From assembly GCA_963665545.2 (NCBI GenBank), contig CAXXKZ010000004.1, positions 1,054,001-1,118,000 on the forward strand: a DNA stretch of 64,000 nt, written 5' to 3'. Position 1 is the first letter of the stretch; every line of letters begins with the position of its first letter. A model generated the notes under the pieces. The model was not told the origin of the DNA. It searched no databases and saw nothing but the letters and a program-made list of their open reading frames with translations. This stretch comes from G963665545 sp963665545. Its GTDB lineage: Bacteria; Pseudomonadota; Gammaproteobacteria; Xanthomonadales; SZUA-36. Position numbers and translations under genes: made by a program. Of this stretch, positions 1-8,785 are shown piece by piece.

Positions 1-441
1 GAAAGCGAAAATCTTGGCGCGCTCCTGATAATCCCCGCTCAATTCATTGCCCCAGGCGTAATGAGGAATATTGAACATGGTGTAGCCGATGTAAAAAGCG
101 AAGGTCCAGAATCCGAAATACATGATCCCGGCATCGTGGGGAATGCGAAAGAGGTACCAGACTGATACCGCCACGATCACTGATCCGGCCATCAGCCAGG
201 GTTTGCGGGCGCCCAGGCGAGTGCGGGTGCGATCGGACAGATAGCCGATGATTTGGTCTGAAAGCGCATCAAAAATGGTTCGAAATGTGAAAACCAGACC
301 GACCGAAGTCAGGGTGATTGCCGCATGTTTGGCATACAGAGTGGGCAGCACTGCAGTAATGGGTATGGACGCGAGACTGAGTGCTCCGGCGGGCGCACCA
401 TAAAACACCAGTTGCCTGAGGGACAGTTTCGAAGGTTTCAT
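1..441 (-). CDS. GPH/MFS-type sugar or glycoside transporter, partial (N-terminal 147 residues)
   Basis: The ATG at 441 opens a frame that runs off the left edge of the window. The visible 147 residues include several hydrophobic segments and, near residues 57-77, the signature DQIIGYLSD followed by RLGARKPW. This is the loop 2-3 motif of the glycoside-pentoside-hexuronide:cation symporter family in the major facilitator superfamily. A second motif, NIPHYAWGNELS, matches NIPYRAWATELS in the complete transporter at 1931-3319, so the two are paralogues. The start codon directly abuts the stop of the M81 peptidase gene (TGA then ATG), which implies translational coupling. The substrate is unknown; I infer import of a product made by the neighbouring hydrolases. 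The family call is solid, but the C-terminal half is not visible. Confidence 0.85.
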   Translation of the reverse strand, partial: MKPSKLSLRQLVFYGAPAGALSLASIPITAVLPTLYAKHAAITLTSVGLVFTFRTIFDALSDQIIGYLSDRTRTRLGARKPWLMAGSVIVAVSVWYLFRIPHDAGIMYFGFWTFAFYIGYTMFNIPHYAWGNELSGDYQERAKIFAF

Positions 442-1944
442 TCAGGTCCACTCCTTGCCATCGCGGGTAAAAGGCACCGAATCCAGCGGCCATATGGGGC
501 GCTGCAGTCGGCGGTAGGGCAGAGTTGAAAAATCCATCGACATCACCCCCGGCGGGGCGCAATAGACAATCGATGTGGCAATGTCATCGAATCCTGCACG
601 GAAGTGTTCGGCGGATTTCACCACCAGTTTGGCGCATTGCGTCGGGTCGATGTCCAGTGCGGTAAAACAATCGGTCGTGTAGACCTGCAGACGTTCTGAA
701 CTCAAAACAACTTTAACGCCCGCTACGTCAATCGCGGCGCCGGGGCCCAGCCGGTGCATCATGCCGCCCAATCCGCGCAGATGCAGGGACTCCTGAACGC
801 AGGTCACCGTAGCCACGCATGCTACGGGTGGTCCGGAAAAGGGGCTGGCCTTGCCACCGACTTCAAGCCGCACAGTTGCACCCACGCCGGCTTCAAGCGC
901 TCGAAGGACAGATTGCGGGTCCCAGATCATCCCCACTGCCGCGTTTTTTGCGCCCGCCTTAATCAGTGCGCTGAGCAAGTGTGTCGAGTCGCTCGGCGCA
1001 CCGCCGCCGGAATTGTCGGTGACGTCTGCAATGACGGTCAGACCACCGTGGTCTCTCATCGCGTGGCCAATGGCCTCATCAACGCTCAGCCCGACTGTGG
1101 CTATTTCAGCGCGGCAAGAGAAGAATTCTGCCGCCAGGTCGGTGGCGATATTCGAGCCCAGGCCGTTATCACCCGGACCATCACCGCGGCCGGCGTCGAC
1201 GGTGACCAGAACCCCAGCCCCGGTGTATGGACTGTCCCCCCAAGGAAAGCCGTGAATCAATGAGACATTCAATACCTCTGGACGCTGTTCGAGCTGCCTC
1301 GAGCGATCCAGCAATCGCCTCATCGGTGCCTGTCGGGTACCAAACAGCCCCAGCATGGGCACCGGCTGCCAAGACATCTGTGGACTGATCGTGCCGAGTG
1401 CCGATTGTTCAGCAAGATCGAACAGTTCGACCGCCCGCAGACCGAAATCCGTGTGCGGATACTCTTTGCAGGCCAGCAGCACGGATGCAGCCTCCAGCAT
1501 GGCCGGCGTAATGCTGGCGTGCAGATCCAGTTCCACGCATAGCGGCACAGCCGGCCCGACGATGCGCCGCACACGGCCAACAATCTCACCCTCGCAATCG
1601 AAGTTGGTCGTCGTCATCTGGGCGCCGTGCAGAAACAGCAAAACGAAGTCAACCGGCAATGCGGCCGTCAGGGACATTTCAAGTTCCCGGAGAAGAAATT
1701 CAAAATCCTCATTGGCCATTGGGGCGCTTGGTTCACACATCGCAACCGGGCCCTGCACATATTGATGGCCCCGATCGGCGCACAGATCGGCAAACGACAA
1801 TTCCCGATTGATCACTTCTTGTGCCTCAGCCTGTTGCCCTCTGGAGGGCAGCAACAGCAAATCCTTCGAGAAGCTCTGCAAGTCGGTCTTCAATGGAGAG
1901 AAACTATTGCTCTCGTGGGCAATGGCGGCACTAAATACTTTCAA
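442..1944 (-). CDS. M81 family metallopeptidase (MlrC / microcystinase C-like)
   Basis: About 500 residues. The N-terminus reads KVFSAAIAHESNSFSP, the hallmark of the M81 family, whose founder MlrC cleaves linear peptide products of microcystin breakdown. VELDLHAS and KEYPHTDFG, further in, correspond to the conserved metal-binding region. There is no signal peptide, so I expect a cytoplasmic enzyme. No ATG exists near the start. A TTG at 1980 is possible, but the TTG at 1944 lies nine bases after a GGGAG ribosome-binding site and begins exactly at the family's usual N-terminus, so I prefer it. The gene overlaps the end of the upstream transporter by 14 bases and abuts the next transporter. 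Its true substrate is unknown: M81 proteins are widespread in bacteria that never see microcystin. I infer hydrolysis of a small amide or peptide imported by the flanking MFS proteins. Confidence 0.85.
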   Translation of the reverse strand: MKVFSAAIAHESNSFSPLKTDLQSFSKDLLLLPSRGQQAEAQEVINRELSFADLCADRGHQYVQGPVAMCEPSAPMANEDFEFLLRELEMSLTAALPVDFVLLFLHGAQMTTTNFDCEGEIVGRVRRIVGPAVPLCVELDLHASITPAMLEAASVLLACKEYPHTDFGLRAVELFDLAEQSALGTISPQMSWQPVPMLGLFGTRQAPMRRLLDRSRQLEQRPEVLNVSLIHGFPWGDSPYTGAGVLVTVDAGRGDGPGDNGLGSNIATDLAAEFFSCRAEIATVGLSVDEAIGHAMRDHGGLTVIADVTDNSGGGAPSDSTHLLSALIKAGAKNAAVGMIWDPQSVLRALEAGVGATVRLEVGGKASPFSGPPVACVATVTCVQESLHLRGLGGMMHRLGPGAAIDVAGVKVVLSSERLQVYTTDCFTALDIDPTQCAKLVVKSAEHFRAGFDDIATSIVYCAPPGVMSMDFSTLPYRRLQRPIWPLDSVPFTRDGKEWT

Positions 1945-3319
1945 CGCTGGCGTCTCCCGCTCTATTCGTTCGGCGCTCAAGCCAACGCAGAATGATTGCG
2001 TGCCGGCTACGGTCTATCGGAAACCGCCAGATAAATACGCAGGACAACCCATAGAGCGCCACCGGGACGCCCACAAAGGCGAGCAGAAAGCCAAACCGGG
2101 ACAGGCTATCACTATGTTGCCCAGTGACGTCAAATCCGAAGCCGTCGAGGATAAAGAAAGCCACTGCGCCGCCAACGGCGATATTGGCTTTTTGAGCCAA
2201 CAGCGCCAGCGCGTTGTAGTTACCCGCGCGGTTGGCGCCGGTCTTGAAAAAGTCGTAGTCGATCACGTCGCCCAGCACGGCGTAAGGGGCAAACAGTTCA
2301 ACGGATATGGCAACGCCATAGAGGGATACCAGCACCAGGAAAATCGGAAATCCGGGTTCTCCAACCGGGACAAAGGCCAGCCCAATGCTGACCAGCGCGG
2401 CCAGGCCCCAACCCAGGGCCCAGACCCGGTGTTTGCCCCAGCGCTGGATCAGGCGAAGCCAAAGCGGCATCCCCAGCAAACCACTGCAGTAGATGGCCAC
2501 CAATGCAATTGGAAATCGATGACCGATTTCGAGATAAACATCGAGGTAAAAATAAAAACAGGTCAGAATCATGCCCTGCCCCACCCCACCCAACATGTAG
2601 GCCGCCAGGAAAATCATAAACGGCCGGTTGCCCCGGATGGACCGAATCATTTCACGCAGGACCGGCCTTGAAGATTCCACCGGCGTCTCGCCCTGTGGCA
2701 CCACTGCCGTAGTCACCGCTGCGCTCAGCGGGTAGGCGAACAACATGATCAAACCCAGTGCGGCCAGTACTTCCGGACCCATCTCCTGCCCGCTGGCGAG
2801 GGGCAGGAAAGGGGAAATGGCGAACAGCACGGCACCCAATAGGGTGGCCATGCCCAGGGTGGTAAAAATTTTTGATCGTTCTTGATAATCACGGCTCAGT
2901 TCGGTCGCCCAGGCGCGATAGGGGATGTTGATCATGGTCCAGGCCAGAAAGTAGGCCGCCGACCAGATCAGGAAATATGTGTTGCCACTTTCTGTCTCGG
3001 GGGCAAACAGATATAAGACGGGCAGCGGCGCGATAAATGATGCCCCCAACACCCATGGTTTGCGGGTGCCAAAACGACCGCGGGTGATGTCCGATAAATG
3101 GCCAATCATTGGATCGATGACAGCCTCAATGATTCTCGCTGCAAACAGCGCCGCACCGACCCCGGCCAGGGTGGCGGCGGTGTACTTCACATAAAAGGCC
3201 GGGATGATCACAGAAAATGCGGCCTGGGACAGGCCCAGGACAACGCCTGGCAATGCAAAAACCATCAACATGGAAAGGCCAACGGGGCGGCCGCTTGACG
3301 GGGTAGTGATGCTATTCAC
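1931..3319 (-). CDS. GPH-family MFS transporter
   Basis: A 462-residue membrane protein with about twelve hydrophobic segments. Near residues 68-90 it has DPMIGHLSD then GRFGTRKPW, the conserved cytoplasmic loop of glycoside-pentoside-hexuronide:cation symporters (MelB-like). Length is normal for the family. The apparent start is a GTG at 3319 with only a weak ribosome-binding site, 17 bases downstream of the SDR gene stop. Its 3' end overlaps the M81 peptidase start. It is paralogous to the truncated transporter at 1-441, and one peptidase gene is sandwiched between them. GPH members usually carry sugars or glycosides, but members next to amidohydrolases may carry other small molecules; the substrate is not determinable here. 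Confidence 0.88.
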   Translation of the reverse strand: MNSITTPSSGRPVGLSMLMVFALPGVVLGLSQAAFSVIIPAFYVKYTAATLAGVGAALFAARIIEAVIDPMIGHLSDITRGRFGTRKPWVLGASFIAPLPVLYLFAPETESGNTYFLIWSAAYFLAWTMINIPYRAWATELSRDYQERSKIFTTLGMATLLGAVLFAISPFLPLASGQEMGPEVLAALGLIMLFAYPLSAAVTTAVVPQGETPVESSRPVLREMIRSIRGNRPFMIFLAAYMLGGVGQGMILTCFYFYLDVYLEIGHRFPIALVAIYCSGLLGMPLWLRLIQRWGKHRVWALGWGLAALVSIGLAFVPVGEPGFPIFLVLVSLYGVAISVELFAPYAVLGDVIDYDFFKTGANRAGNYNALALLAQKANIAVGGAVAFFILDGFGFDVTGQHSDSLSRFGFLLAFVGVPVALYGLSCVFIWRFPIDRSRHAIILRWLERRTNRAGDASVESI

Positions 3320-3336
3320 GCAATCGGAACTCGAGG

Positions 3337-4110
3337 TCAGCCCATGATGCCGCCGTCGACAACCAGGTTGCTGGCTGTGCAGTATGCGGACCGTTCGCTG
3401 GCAAGAAAGACGATGGTCTCGGCGATTTCATCGGGCATGGCGATTCTGCCCAACGGAATCTGGCGTTCGAATTCCTCCTTGAATTTCTGTCCCGCATCTG
3501 CAGACATGGAATCCAACAACCCCTGGGTCATTGGGGTCAGAACACCGCCGGGACTGACGCTGTTAACGCGAATTCCCAGCGGCGCGCATTCGGCCGCTGC
3601 AGCGCGCATCAGGCCGATCACGGCGTGCTTGCTGGCAACGTAAGGCGAACGGCCCGGAGCGCCACTGCGCAGCCCCGCTGTAGAAGCCGTCAATACCAGG
3701 CTGCCACCGCCTCTGCGCTCCAGTGCCGGGATCAGGGCCCTCAACCCCAACCAGGTACCGGTCACATTGATGGCGATGACCTTTTCAAAGTCTTCCACCG
3801 CAAGCGTCGGCATGGGCCCCACCGGCCCGGGAACGCCGACGTTGAGCACGCCAATATCAATACCGCCAAAGCTCGACTGAGTCGCTTCAACCATTTTCTC
3901 GTTGTCGCTGCTGGAGGATACATCGGCGACAAAGTGACTGCAGACAGCCTCATCCAACTCAGACATTGCCGCCAACAACGTGCGCTCGTCACGGTCAACC
4001 AACATGACCCTGGCGCCGCGTGCCTGCAGTAGTTTGGCCGTGGCCAAACCAATGCCACCCGCCGCGCCGGTGACGATTACGACCTTTCCATGCAATTCTG
4101 GATTGCTCAT
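3337..4110 (-). CDS. SDR family NAD(P)-dependent oxidoreductase
   Basis: A 257-residue classical short-chain dehydrogenase/reductase. The Rossmann nucleotide-binding motif TGAAGGIG is at residues 14-21, NVG at 90-92, and the catalytic triad is Ser143, Tyr157 and Lys161 in the YVASK motif. The C-terminal VVDGG is also typical. An Asp (VDRD) at the end of the second strand suggests preference for NAD over NADP. The ATG at 4110 follows AAGGA by seven bases. It lies between the serine hydrolase pseudogene (10 bases upstream) and the MFS gene (17 bases downstream), so it is part of the operon. It presumably oxidises or reduces a hydroxyl or keto group of the compound the cluster degrades. The substrate is unknown. 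Confidence 0.92.
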   Translation of the reverse strand: MSNPELHGKVVIVTGAAGGIGLATAKLLQARGARVMLVDRDERTLLAAMSELDEAVCSHFVADVSSSSDNEKMVEATQSSFGGIDIGVLNVGVPGPVGPMPTLAVEDFEKVIAINVTGTWLGLRALIPALERRGGGSLVLTASTAGLRSGAPGRSPYVASKHAVIGLMRAAAAECAPLGIRVNSVSPGGVLTPMTQGLLDSMSADAGQKFKEEFERQIPLGRIAMPDEIAETIVFLASERSAYCTASNLVVDGGIMG

Positions 4111-4120
4111 GTTCTATTCC

Positions 4121-6064
4121 TTATGCCAAGACAAAGTTGCCGACCAGCCCCCAGAAGGGTGAGGCGAATACAACCAAAAGACCCGCCAGCGCCAAAATGC
4201 GCAGGTGCCAGCGTATTGCGAAACCCCCGGCCGCCCCTGCCCGTCCCAATCGAATGGCCGCAATGATCAACATGGCCAGGCCGACGTGAAAGGCCAGGCG
4301 CCACAGATTCGGCAGAAACCATGCGCCATCCATCAACACCAGGCGGCTGCCCAGTTCTGCCTCCACCACCAATGCCCCGAGACACAGCGCAGCACCGCCG
4401 CAGACCATCCCTGCAAACCGGCGCAGCGGGCGGCCAGACCACGTCCCCAGGTAAGGCAAGGCGGTAACCATCAGCAGGCAGCCTGCCAGCACCATCACAA
4501 TCGCCCATCTCGGGTATGAATACCAGCGGGCCTTGCCAAAGCCCGCCACGCTCATGCCCAGGGCCATATACAACTGTCCATCGAGGCGATTGAAGGCAAT
4601 CCGATTACCTGAATCGCTTTGATAGAGAAATGGCGCGATTCTCTGATAAACAAGCATGCCATTAAGATTGACGCTGTCATCGCCTGCGGGCTCAACCATC
4701 ACTGGCGAAAATGCCCGCATCAGACGATTGATCAATTGCCGGGACTGTTCCAGGGGCAGGTAACGTCCCGCCAGTTGTGCCGGACCGGGCTCGTTGGCAT
4801 CACGCGAACCGGTCTCTTCGATATGGGGTTGCCAGCCGCTGGTTTGCATCTGCCGGGCGCCGAACAGGCCCTCGTAGAGCCGGTCGGGCAATCCACCAAT
4901 CTCGTTCATCGCAGCGCGCACCGGTGGCGCCAGGTTGAGTTCGTCAAAGTGGCGGATGATGTTGAACACGGTGGCATCGAATGTGGAAACCTGTCCACCG
5001 AGATAACTGACGAACACACCCACCCGTGCGCGCGGGTAGATTTTGAGAATGCTGCTGAAACCGGAGACACTGCCGCCATGGCCAAAGGCGGGCTCGGGCA
5101 GCGCGCCAAATTCGAAAAATGACCAGCCTATGCCGGGGAGTCCCGGATGAAACCGGCAATGATCAAAATCCAGCAATTTGCTCAAGCCAGATGCAGACAA
5201 CATGCCCCGCCCCGAGCCAGCATTCCGGTCAGGCCACTGGCCCAACAGGGCCAGCATGAATTTCCCCATGTCTGCACCGGAGATCAACACACCGCCAGCG
5301 CCCCGAATCGCATCGCGATAATGAATGAGTTCGCAGCGACGGATATTCCCCGGCCCGAGCACGACGTAGCAATTGGCAGGCTGCTGGCCGCTTGCCGGTT
5401 TGGGGTAGGCCACGGCGTTGAACTGCAGCGGCTCAAAGATGTATTTGCGGTATAGCTCACCCAGCGGCTGGCCACTGGCCGACTGCAGCACCAACCCGAT
5501 CAAACCAAATCCGACATTGTCATATGCCGGCACCGGAGAGGGCTCCCGTAACAGCCTGAGCCGCCTGTTGATCTCTACGTCGCTCATTTAATGGGGCTGT
5601 GACAAGGGCACCAACAACCCGGTCAGGTCGCCTTCGAACCCTGCCTGGTGCGTCAACAGTTGACCGAGCGTGATGGGGCCACCGCTGACCTGGACGCCAT
5701 CCAGGTAGGTATTGACGTCCTCTTAGAAGCTTACAATGCCCTGCTCCTCAAGATTCAATGCCACGATGGCCGTCATGGTCTTGCCAATGGAGGCGGTATT
5801 GAACAGGGTCGTGGCCGGCGATACCGGGTCGCCCGAGCCAACATCCGCCACGCCATATCCCCTGGCAAGCAGGATTTGTCCATTGCCCACGATGGTAACC
5901 ACGGCCCCCGGGACGCCGCTCGCAGTCATGGCTGGCTCAACGATCCCGTCGACGAACGCTGCCAGTTCTTCCGGTTCCAGCGTCAGGGACCTTGCCGCGC
6001 CACCTGACGCACTGAGCAGCAGGAAACCGGCCGCAACTGCCAGCTGTGTCGCCCGCTCATTCAT
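4121..6064 (-). pseudogene. Beta-lactamase-family serine hydrolase with C-terminal membrane domain, interrupted by two in-frame TAA codons
   Basis: One reading frame of 648 codons runs from the ATG at 6064 to 4121, with TAA at 5725-5723 and again at 5590-5588 but no frameshift. The pieces join into a class C beta-lactamase-like serine hydrolase: a signal peptide, TASIGKTMTA with the SxxK nucleophile, LLTHQAGFEG between the two stops, YDNVGFG as the YxN motif, and GHGGSVSGF as the third box. About four hydrophobic helices close the C-terminus. All catalytic motifs survive, so inactivation is recent or the stops are sequence errors. The start overlaps the FAH-family stop by one base (TGATG). 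An ATG just after the second stop (5587) could start a fragment, but that fragment lacks the nucleophile. Such enzymes cleave esters, D-amino-acid peptides or amides in the periplasm. Confidence 0.8.
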
Positions 6065-7053
6065 CAGACAATGCGGTTGGAAAGCTTGCCGATATTTTCG
6101 ATCTCCAATTCGATCACATCATTGCGTACCGGAAAGCGGCCCAACTCCATCCCACTGCGATTGCCCACGCAACCCGACAACAGGATTTCACCCGGATAAA
6201 TGGTTTCCGATTGACTGACAAAGGCCAACAACTGTTCAAAGTTGAACAGCATGTCATCGGACCGGCCTCTGCCCCACTCTTCGCCATTCACCCGCGCAAT
6301 CATCTCCAGCGAATAGGGGTCATCCAGTTCCTCGCGGTTGACAATGCAGGGGCCCAGGACGATGCCCCCGTCAAAGTCCTTGCCCTTGGCAGGCCCCAGT
6401 GGCAGTCGCATGTCCAGGGCCTGGGTATCACGGGCGCTCAAATCGTTGCAGACCGAGTATCCAAAGAAGTGGTCGCGGGCGTTTTCCGCGGTGACGTCAA
6501 CGCCCCGCTTGCCAATCACGGCCGCAATTTCAAGTTCGTAGTCGATCAGGTTCGAATAGGCTGGCCAAATGACATTGGTGTCGGTGCCCACCACACTCAT
6601 GCGATTGCCCTTGTAGTAAAAAGGCCGCTCATAAACAATGTCCGGTATATCGAACCGGCCGCTCGCCTGCAGGGCCTCGAGGGCAGCATCGGGATCATCC
6701 TCTTGTTGTGCCATGGTCCTCATCATGGCGGCGACGCTCTGGCGGCCGTGCTTCTCAAAGCTGCTGAAACAACGTATCTGTGTCGGACGGGGCAACGGCG
6801 CAAGAAGGTGGGCGTCGTCCGCTCCGATGACCGCTTCATCAGGCCTGAGCCGCAGTATTTCAGCGGCCATGTCCAAGCCCTCCGCGCCGGCCTCAATCAA
6901 TTTCTGCATGGAGCCGAAGCACCGCTCCCGGCCAGCGGCGGGGCACAGCGCCAGCAGGCCTGCTCCCTCAATGAGATCCAGGATATCGCCTTCGGCCGTC
7001 AAGGCCCCGATACGACCACCTGAACCTTTATTTTCATACGTCACCAAGCGCAT
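6064..7053 (-). CDS. Fumarylacetoacetate hydrolase family protein
   Basis: A 329-residue protein of the FAH superfamily, which cleaves C-C bonds of 1,3-diketones or acylpyruvates, or acts as hydratase or decarboxylase in aromatic catabolism. Family landmarks are ELEIAAVIGKRG (acidic metal ligand), the loop GYSVCNDLSARD, the conserved GPAKGKDFDGG and, near the C-terminus, GEILLSGCVGN. The N-terminal part (RCFSSFEKH) is the variable domain seen in longer FAH proteins. It has no signal peptide, so it is cytoplasmic. The ATG at 7053 follows AGGA by seven bases; the stop overlaps the serine hydrolase start by one base. It is the first gene of the 7053-to-1 operon. Specificity cannot be assigned; in context it may handle a keto-acid intermediate together with the SDR. 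Confidence 0.9.
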   Translation of the reverse strand: MRLVTYENKGSGGRIGALTAEGDILDLIEGAGLLALCPAAGRERCFGSMQKLIEAGAEGLDMAAEILRLRPDEAVIGADDAHLLAPLPRPTQIRCFSSFEKHGRQSVAAMMRTMAQQEDDPDAALEALQASGRFDIPDIVYERPFYYKGNRMSVVGTDTNVIWPAYSNLIDYELEIAAVIGKRGVDVTAENARDHFFGYSVCNDLSARDTQALDMRLPLGPAKGKDFDGGIVLGPCIVNREELDDPYSLEMIARVNGEEWGRGRSDDMLFNFEQLLAFVSQSETIYPGEILLSGCVGNRSGMELGRFPVRNDVIELEIENIGKLSNRIV

Positions 7054-7101
7054 ATCTGATTCCTGCTCCAGTCTTTACAATGTACCCGCAACACAAGTTA
7101 A

Positions 7102-7146
7102 CAGGCCACTTCGCAGACAGCTTATTGTGCGAACACCAATTTGTCT
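7102..7146. repeat. 45-bp dispersed palindromic repeat, copy 1
   Basis: This sits in the 156-base gap between the ceramidase-like gene end (7210) and the FAH-family start (7053). It matches 43863-43907 at 40 of 45 positions, including an exact 22-base core beginning at 7120 (GCTTATTGTGCG...). It contains an inverted pair TTCGCA (7110-7115) and TGCGAA (7128-7133) around a 12-base loop. Similarity continues weakly to about 7165. Both copies lie upstream of a minus-strand gene, so it could be a shared operator, a 5'-leader structure or a REP-like element. Confidence 0.7.
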
Positions 7147-7209
7147 GGCTCCCCAACTTTGCTTCGGCGCGGTGTGGTCTCAGGGGGATACCGGCATCTT
7201 ACTGATCAG

Positions 7210-8742
7210 CTATTTCAGACGGTCGAGCAAATCCAACCCGGCTTCGATGATGGCTTGATCGGCCCCGGGCCCATATGCAGTGCTTTCAACCTCGTATCCG
7301 CCGCGTTGAAATTCCTCGCTGGTCGGAATATACCCGCCATCTGCAGGCCCGTCTGTGTATCCCAGAAACATGGTGTAGGCAAACGGAGACTGTTGCTTGA
7401 TGTCGGCCCCGATTCTGGCGAAGGGCTCGCCGGGCATGGCAACCACAGCCAGGTCGCCAATTCGCAAGGCCTGAATCTCTACCTTGAATGGGGTTGTGAC
7501 AGGCGGTGCCGTGAAACGTTTTAACAGGTCTGTGAAGCGCCTTAATCGGGCATTGGCCTGGTTGATCTTCGAGGAATCACCGGACTCCAGGGTCGCAGCC
7601 AAGCGCAGTTCCGCTTGCGCGGCATAGACGCGCAAGACTTCAATTTCGTGATCTGAATACACCCGGTGCGGGGCGTCAATGACCGTCGAAATGTGGCCCA
7701 GAGAGGCTTCACGGGGTCCCTTGACGCGCCAGTATTGTTTTGCCTGATAGGCCGTAGACTCGACATAACCCTCAAACGTGGGTTGCCGGTCGACCGTTTC
7801 AATCTGCTCGGCCACGGCGGCCACCTGGTGGCCCAGGATGCGACCCAGCCGGTGGGCTACTGCCAGGTCTCCGGAGTAGCCTTCAACCGGCGCCTGGTCT
7901 CCCGCAGCCCCTTGAAAGAACAGGCAATATGCCCCTGGAAATGCATCTTCCACCGTCTCGCGCAGGCCGCCGATATAATCTGGAGATATCGTCCGGTTCT
8001 CAGACCCCAATACCGTACCGTGCATCTGGAAATTCACCAGTATTGCCAGCGGATTGCCCTGCCCGTCGTCAACCCGGAATACCACCAGTTCGCGATCGAC
8101 ATATCCGTCGGGGTTCAGACCCACGACTGGGGGTTCCCCGTCGCGGGCACGAAAACGTCTGTTGATATTGATGGTGCCGATGCCGCGACCGCCGTGCATG
8201 TGTGCCGGTTGGAGAAGACTGTCGGCCTGACGAATCGCCCCGACAATTTTGTCCCCCATCTGAGCGTAATATCTCTCTATCTCTTGCGTGAGCGCTTTGC
8301 GGTTCTCGACTTTTCTGGGCCCTTTGTTCGAAGCGATCGAGGGCACCGAATGGGTGTGGGTGGCATTGATGAGAATGCGCTCGGGCGCGATGCCAGTATG
8401 TACAGATGCGCGAATAATCGCGGCATCAATAAAGGGCGCGTCCGCGCCGATGTAGTCCAGGCTGACCATGGCGAATTTCTGATCTGCGTTGGCGAAAACA
8501 ATTGCCGTAACCACCATTCCGGCAGAATCCACGTCCTCGGCCACAACATGGTTGGCGGATCCCCAAACCATGTGTGCAATACCGACCGCTGGGGTGATAT
8601 CGCCCCGGGCAACACCCACCCACAGTCCTGATGGCGCAGAATCTTTTGGTCCTTGCTCGATTAAATCGGCGTGGCACCAGGGCGAGACCGACAGTAGCGC
8701 GATGATCAGGTGACAGGGTATGAATGGAAGGATTTGTTTCAT
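7210..8742 (-). CDS. Neutral/alkaline ceramidase-like exported hydrolase (510 aa)
   Basis: The protein starts with a signal peptide (MKQILPFIPCHLIIALLSVS..., cleavage near CHA) and then shows GVARGDITP, the N-terminal signature of the neutral/alkaline non-lysosomal ceramidase family. The conserved metal-binding segment THTHSVP near residue 120 and NFQMHGTVLG and FFQGAAGDQAP further on also fit. Ceramidases hydrolyse the amide bond of N-acyl sphingosine, but many bacterial members have unknown amide substrates. The protein is shorter than classical ceramidases (about 650 residues) and appears to lack their C-terminal Ig-like domain. The ATG at 8742 has GGAG six bases upstream. It lies 43 bases after a second, divergent member of the same family. 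Confidence 0.85.
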   Translation of the reverse strand: MKQILPFIPCHLIIALLSVSPWCHADLIEQGPKDSAPSGLWVGVARGDITPAVGIAHMVWGSANHVVAEDVDSAGMVVTAIVFANADQKFAMVSLDYIGADAPFIDAAIIRASVHTGIAPERILINATHTHSVPSIASNKGPRKVENRKALTQEIERYYAQMGDKIVGAIRQADSLLQPAHMHGGRGIGTININRRFRARDGEPPVVGLNPDGYVDRELVVFRVDDGQGNPLAILVNFQMHGTVLGSENRTISPDYIGGLRETVEDAFPGAYCLFFQGAAGDQAPVEGYSGDLAVAHRLGRILGHQVAAVAEQIETVDRQPTFEGYVESTAYQAKQYWRVKGPREASLGHISTVIDAPHRVYSDHEIEVLRVYAAQAELRLAATLESGDSSKINQANARLRRFTDLLKRFTAPPVTTPFKVEIQALRIGDLAVVAMPGEPFARIGADIKQQSPFAYTMFLGYTDGPADGGYIPTSEEFQRGGYEVESTAYGPGADQAIIEAGLDLLDRLK

Positions 8743-8785
8743 GCTAACTCCGGCAAAGACGCTTCAGTAAACGGCAAATACAAAT

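Noticed and set aside
1808..2671. Plus-strand open frame of 287 codons
   Set aside because: Antisense to the M81 and MFS genes; composition rich in Gln, His and Arg is typical of a shadow frame in GC-rich DNA.
6046..7023. Long plus-strand open frame of 325 codons
   Set aside because: It lies wholly antisense to the FAH-family gene, whose conserved motifs are clear; the plus-strand protein has no family features.
7666..8631. Plus-strand open frame of 321 codons
   Set aside because: Antisense to the ceramidase-like gene, with no recognisable motif.
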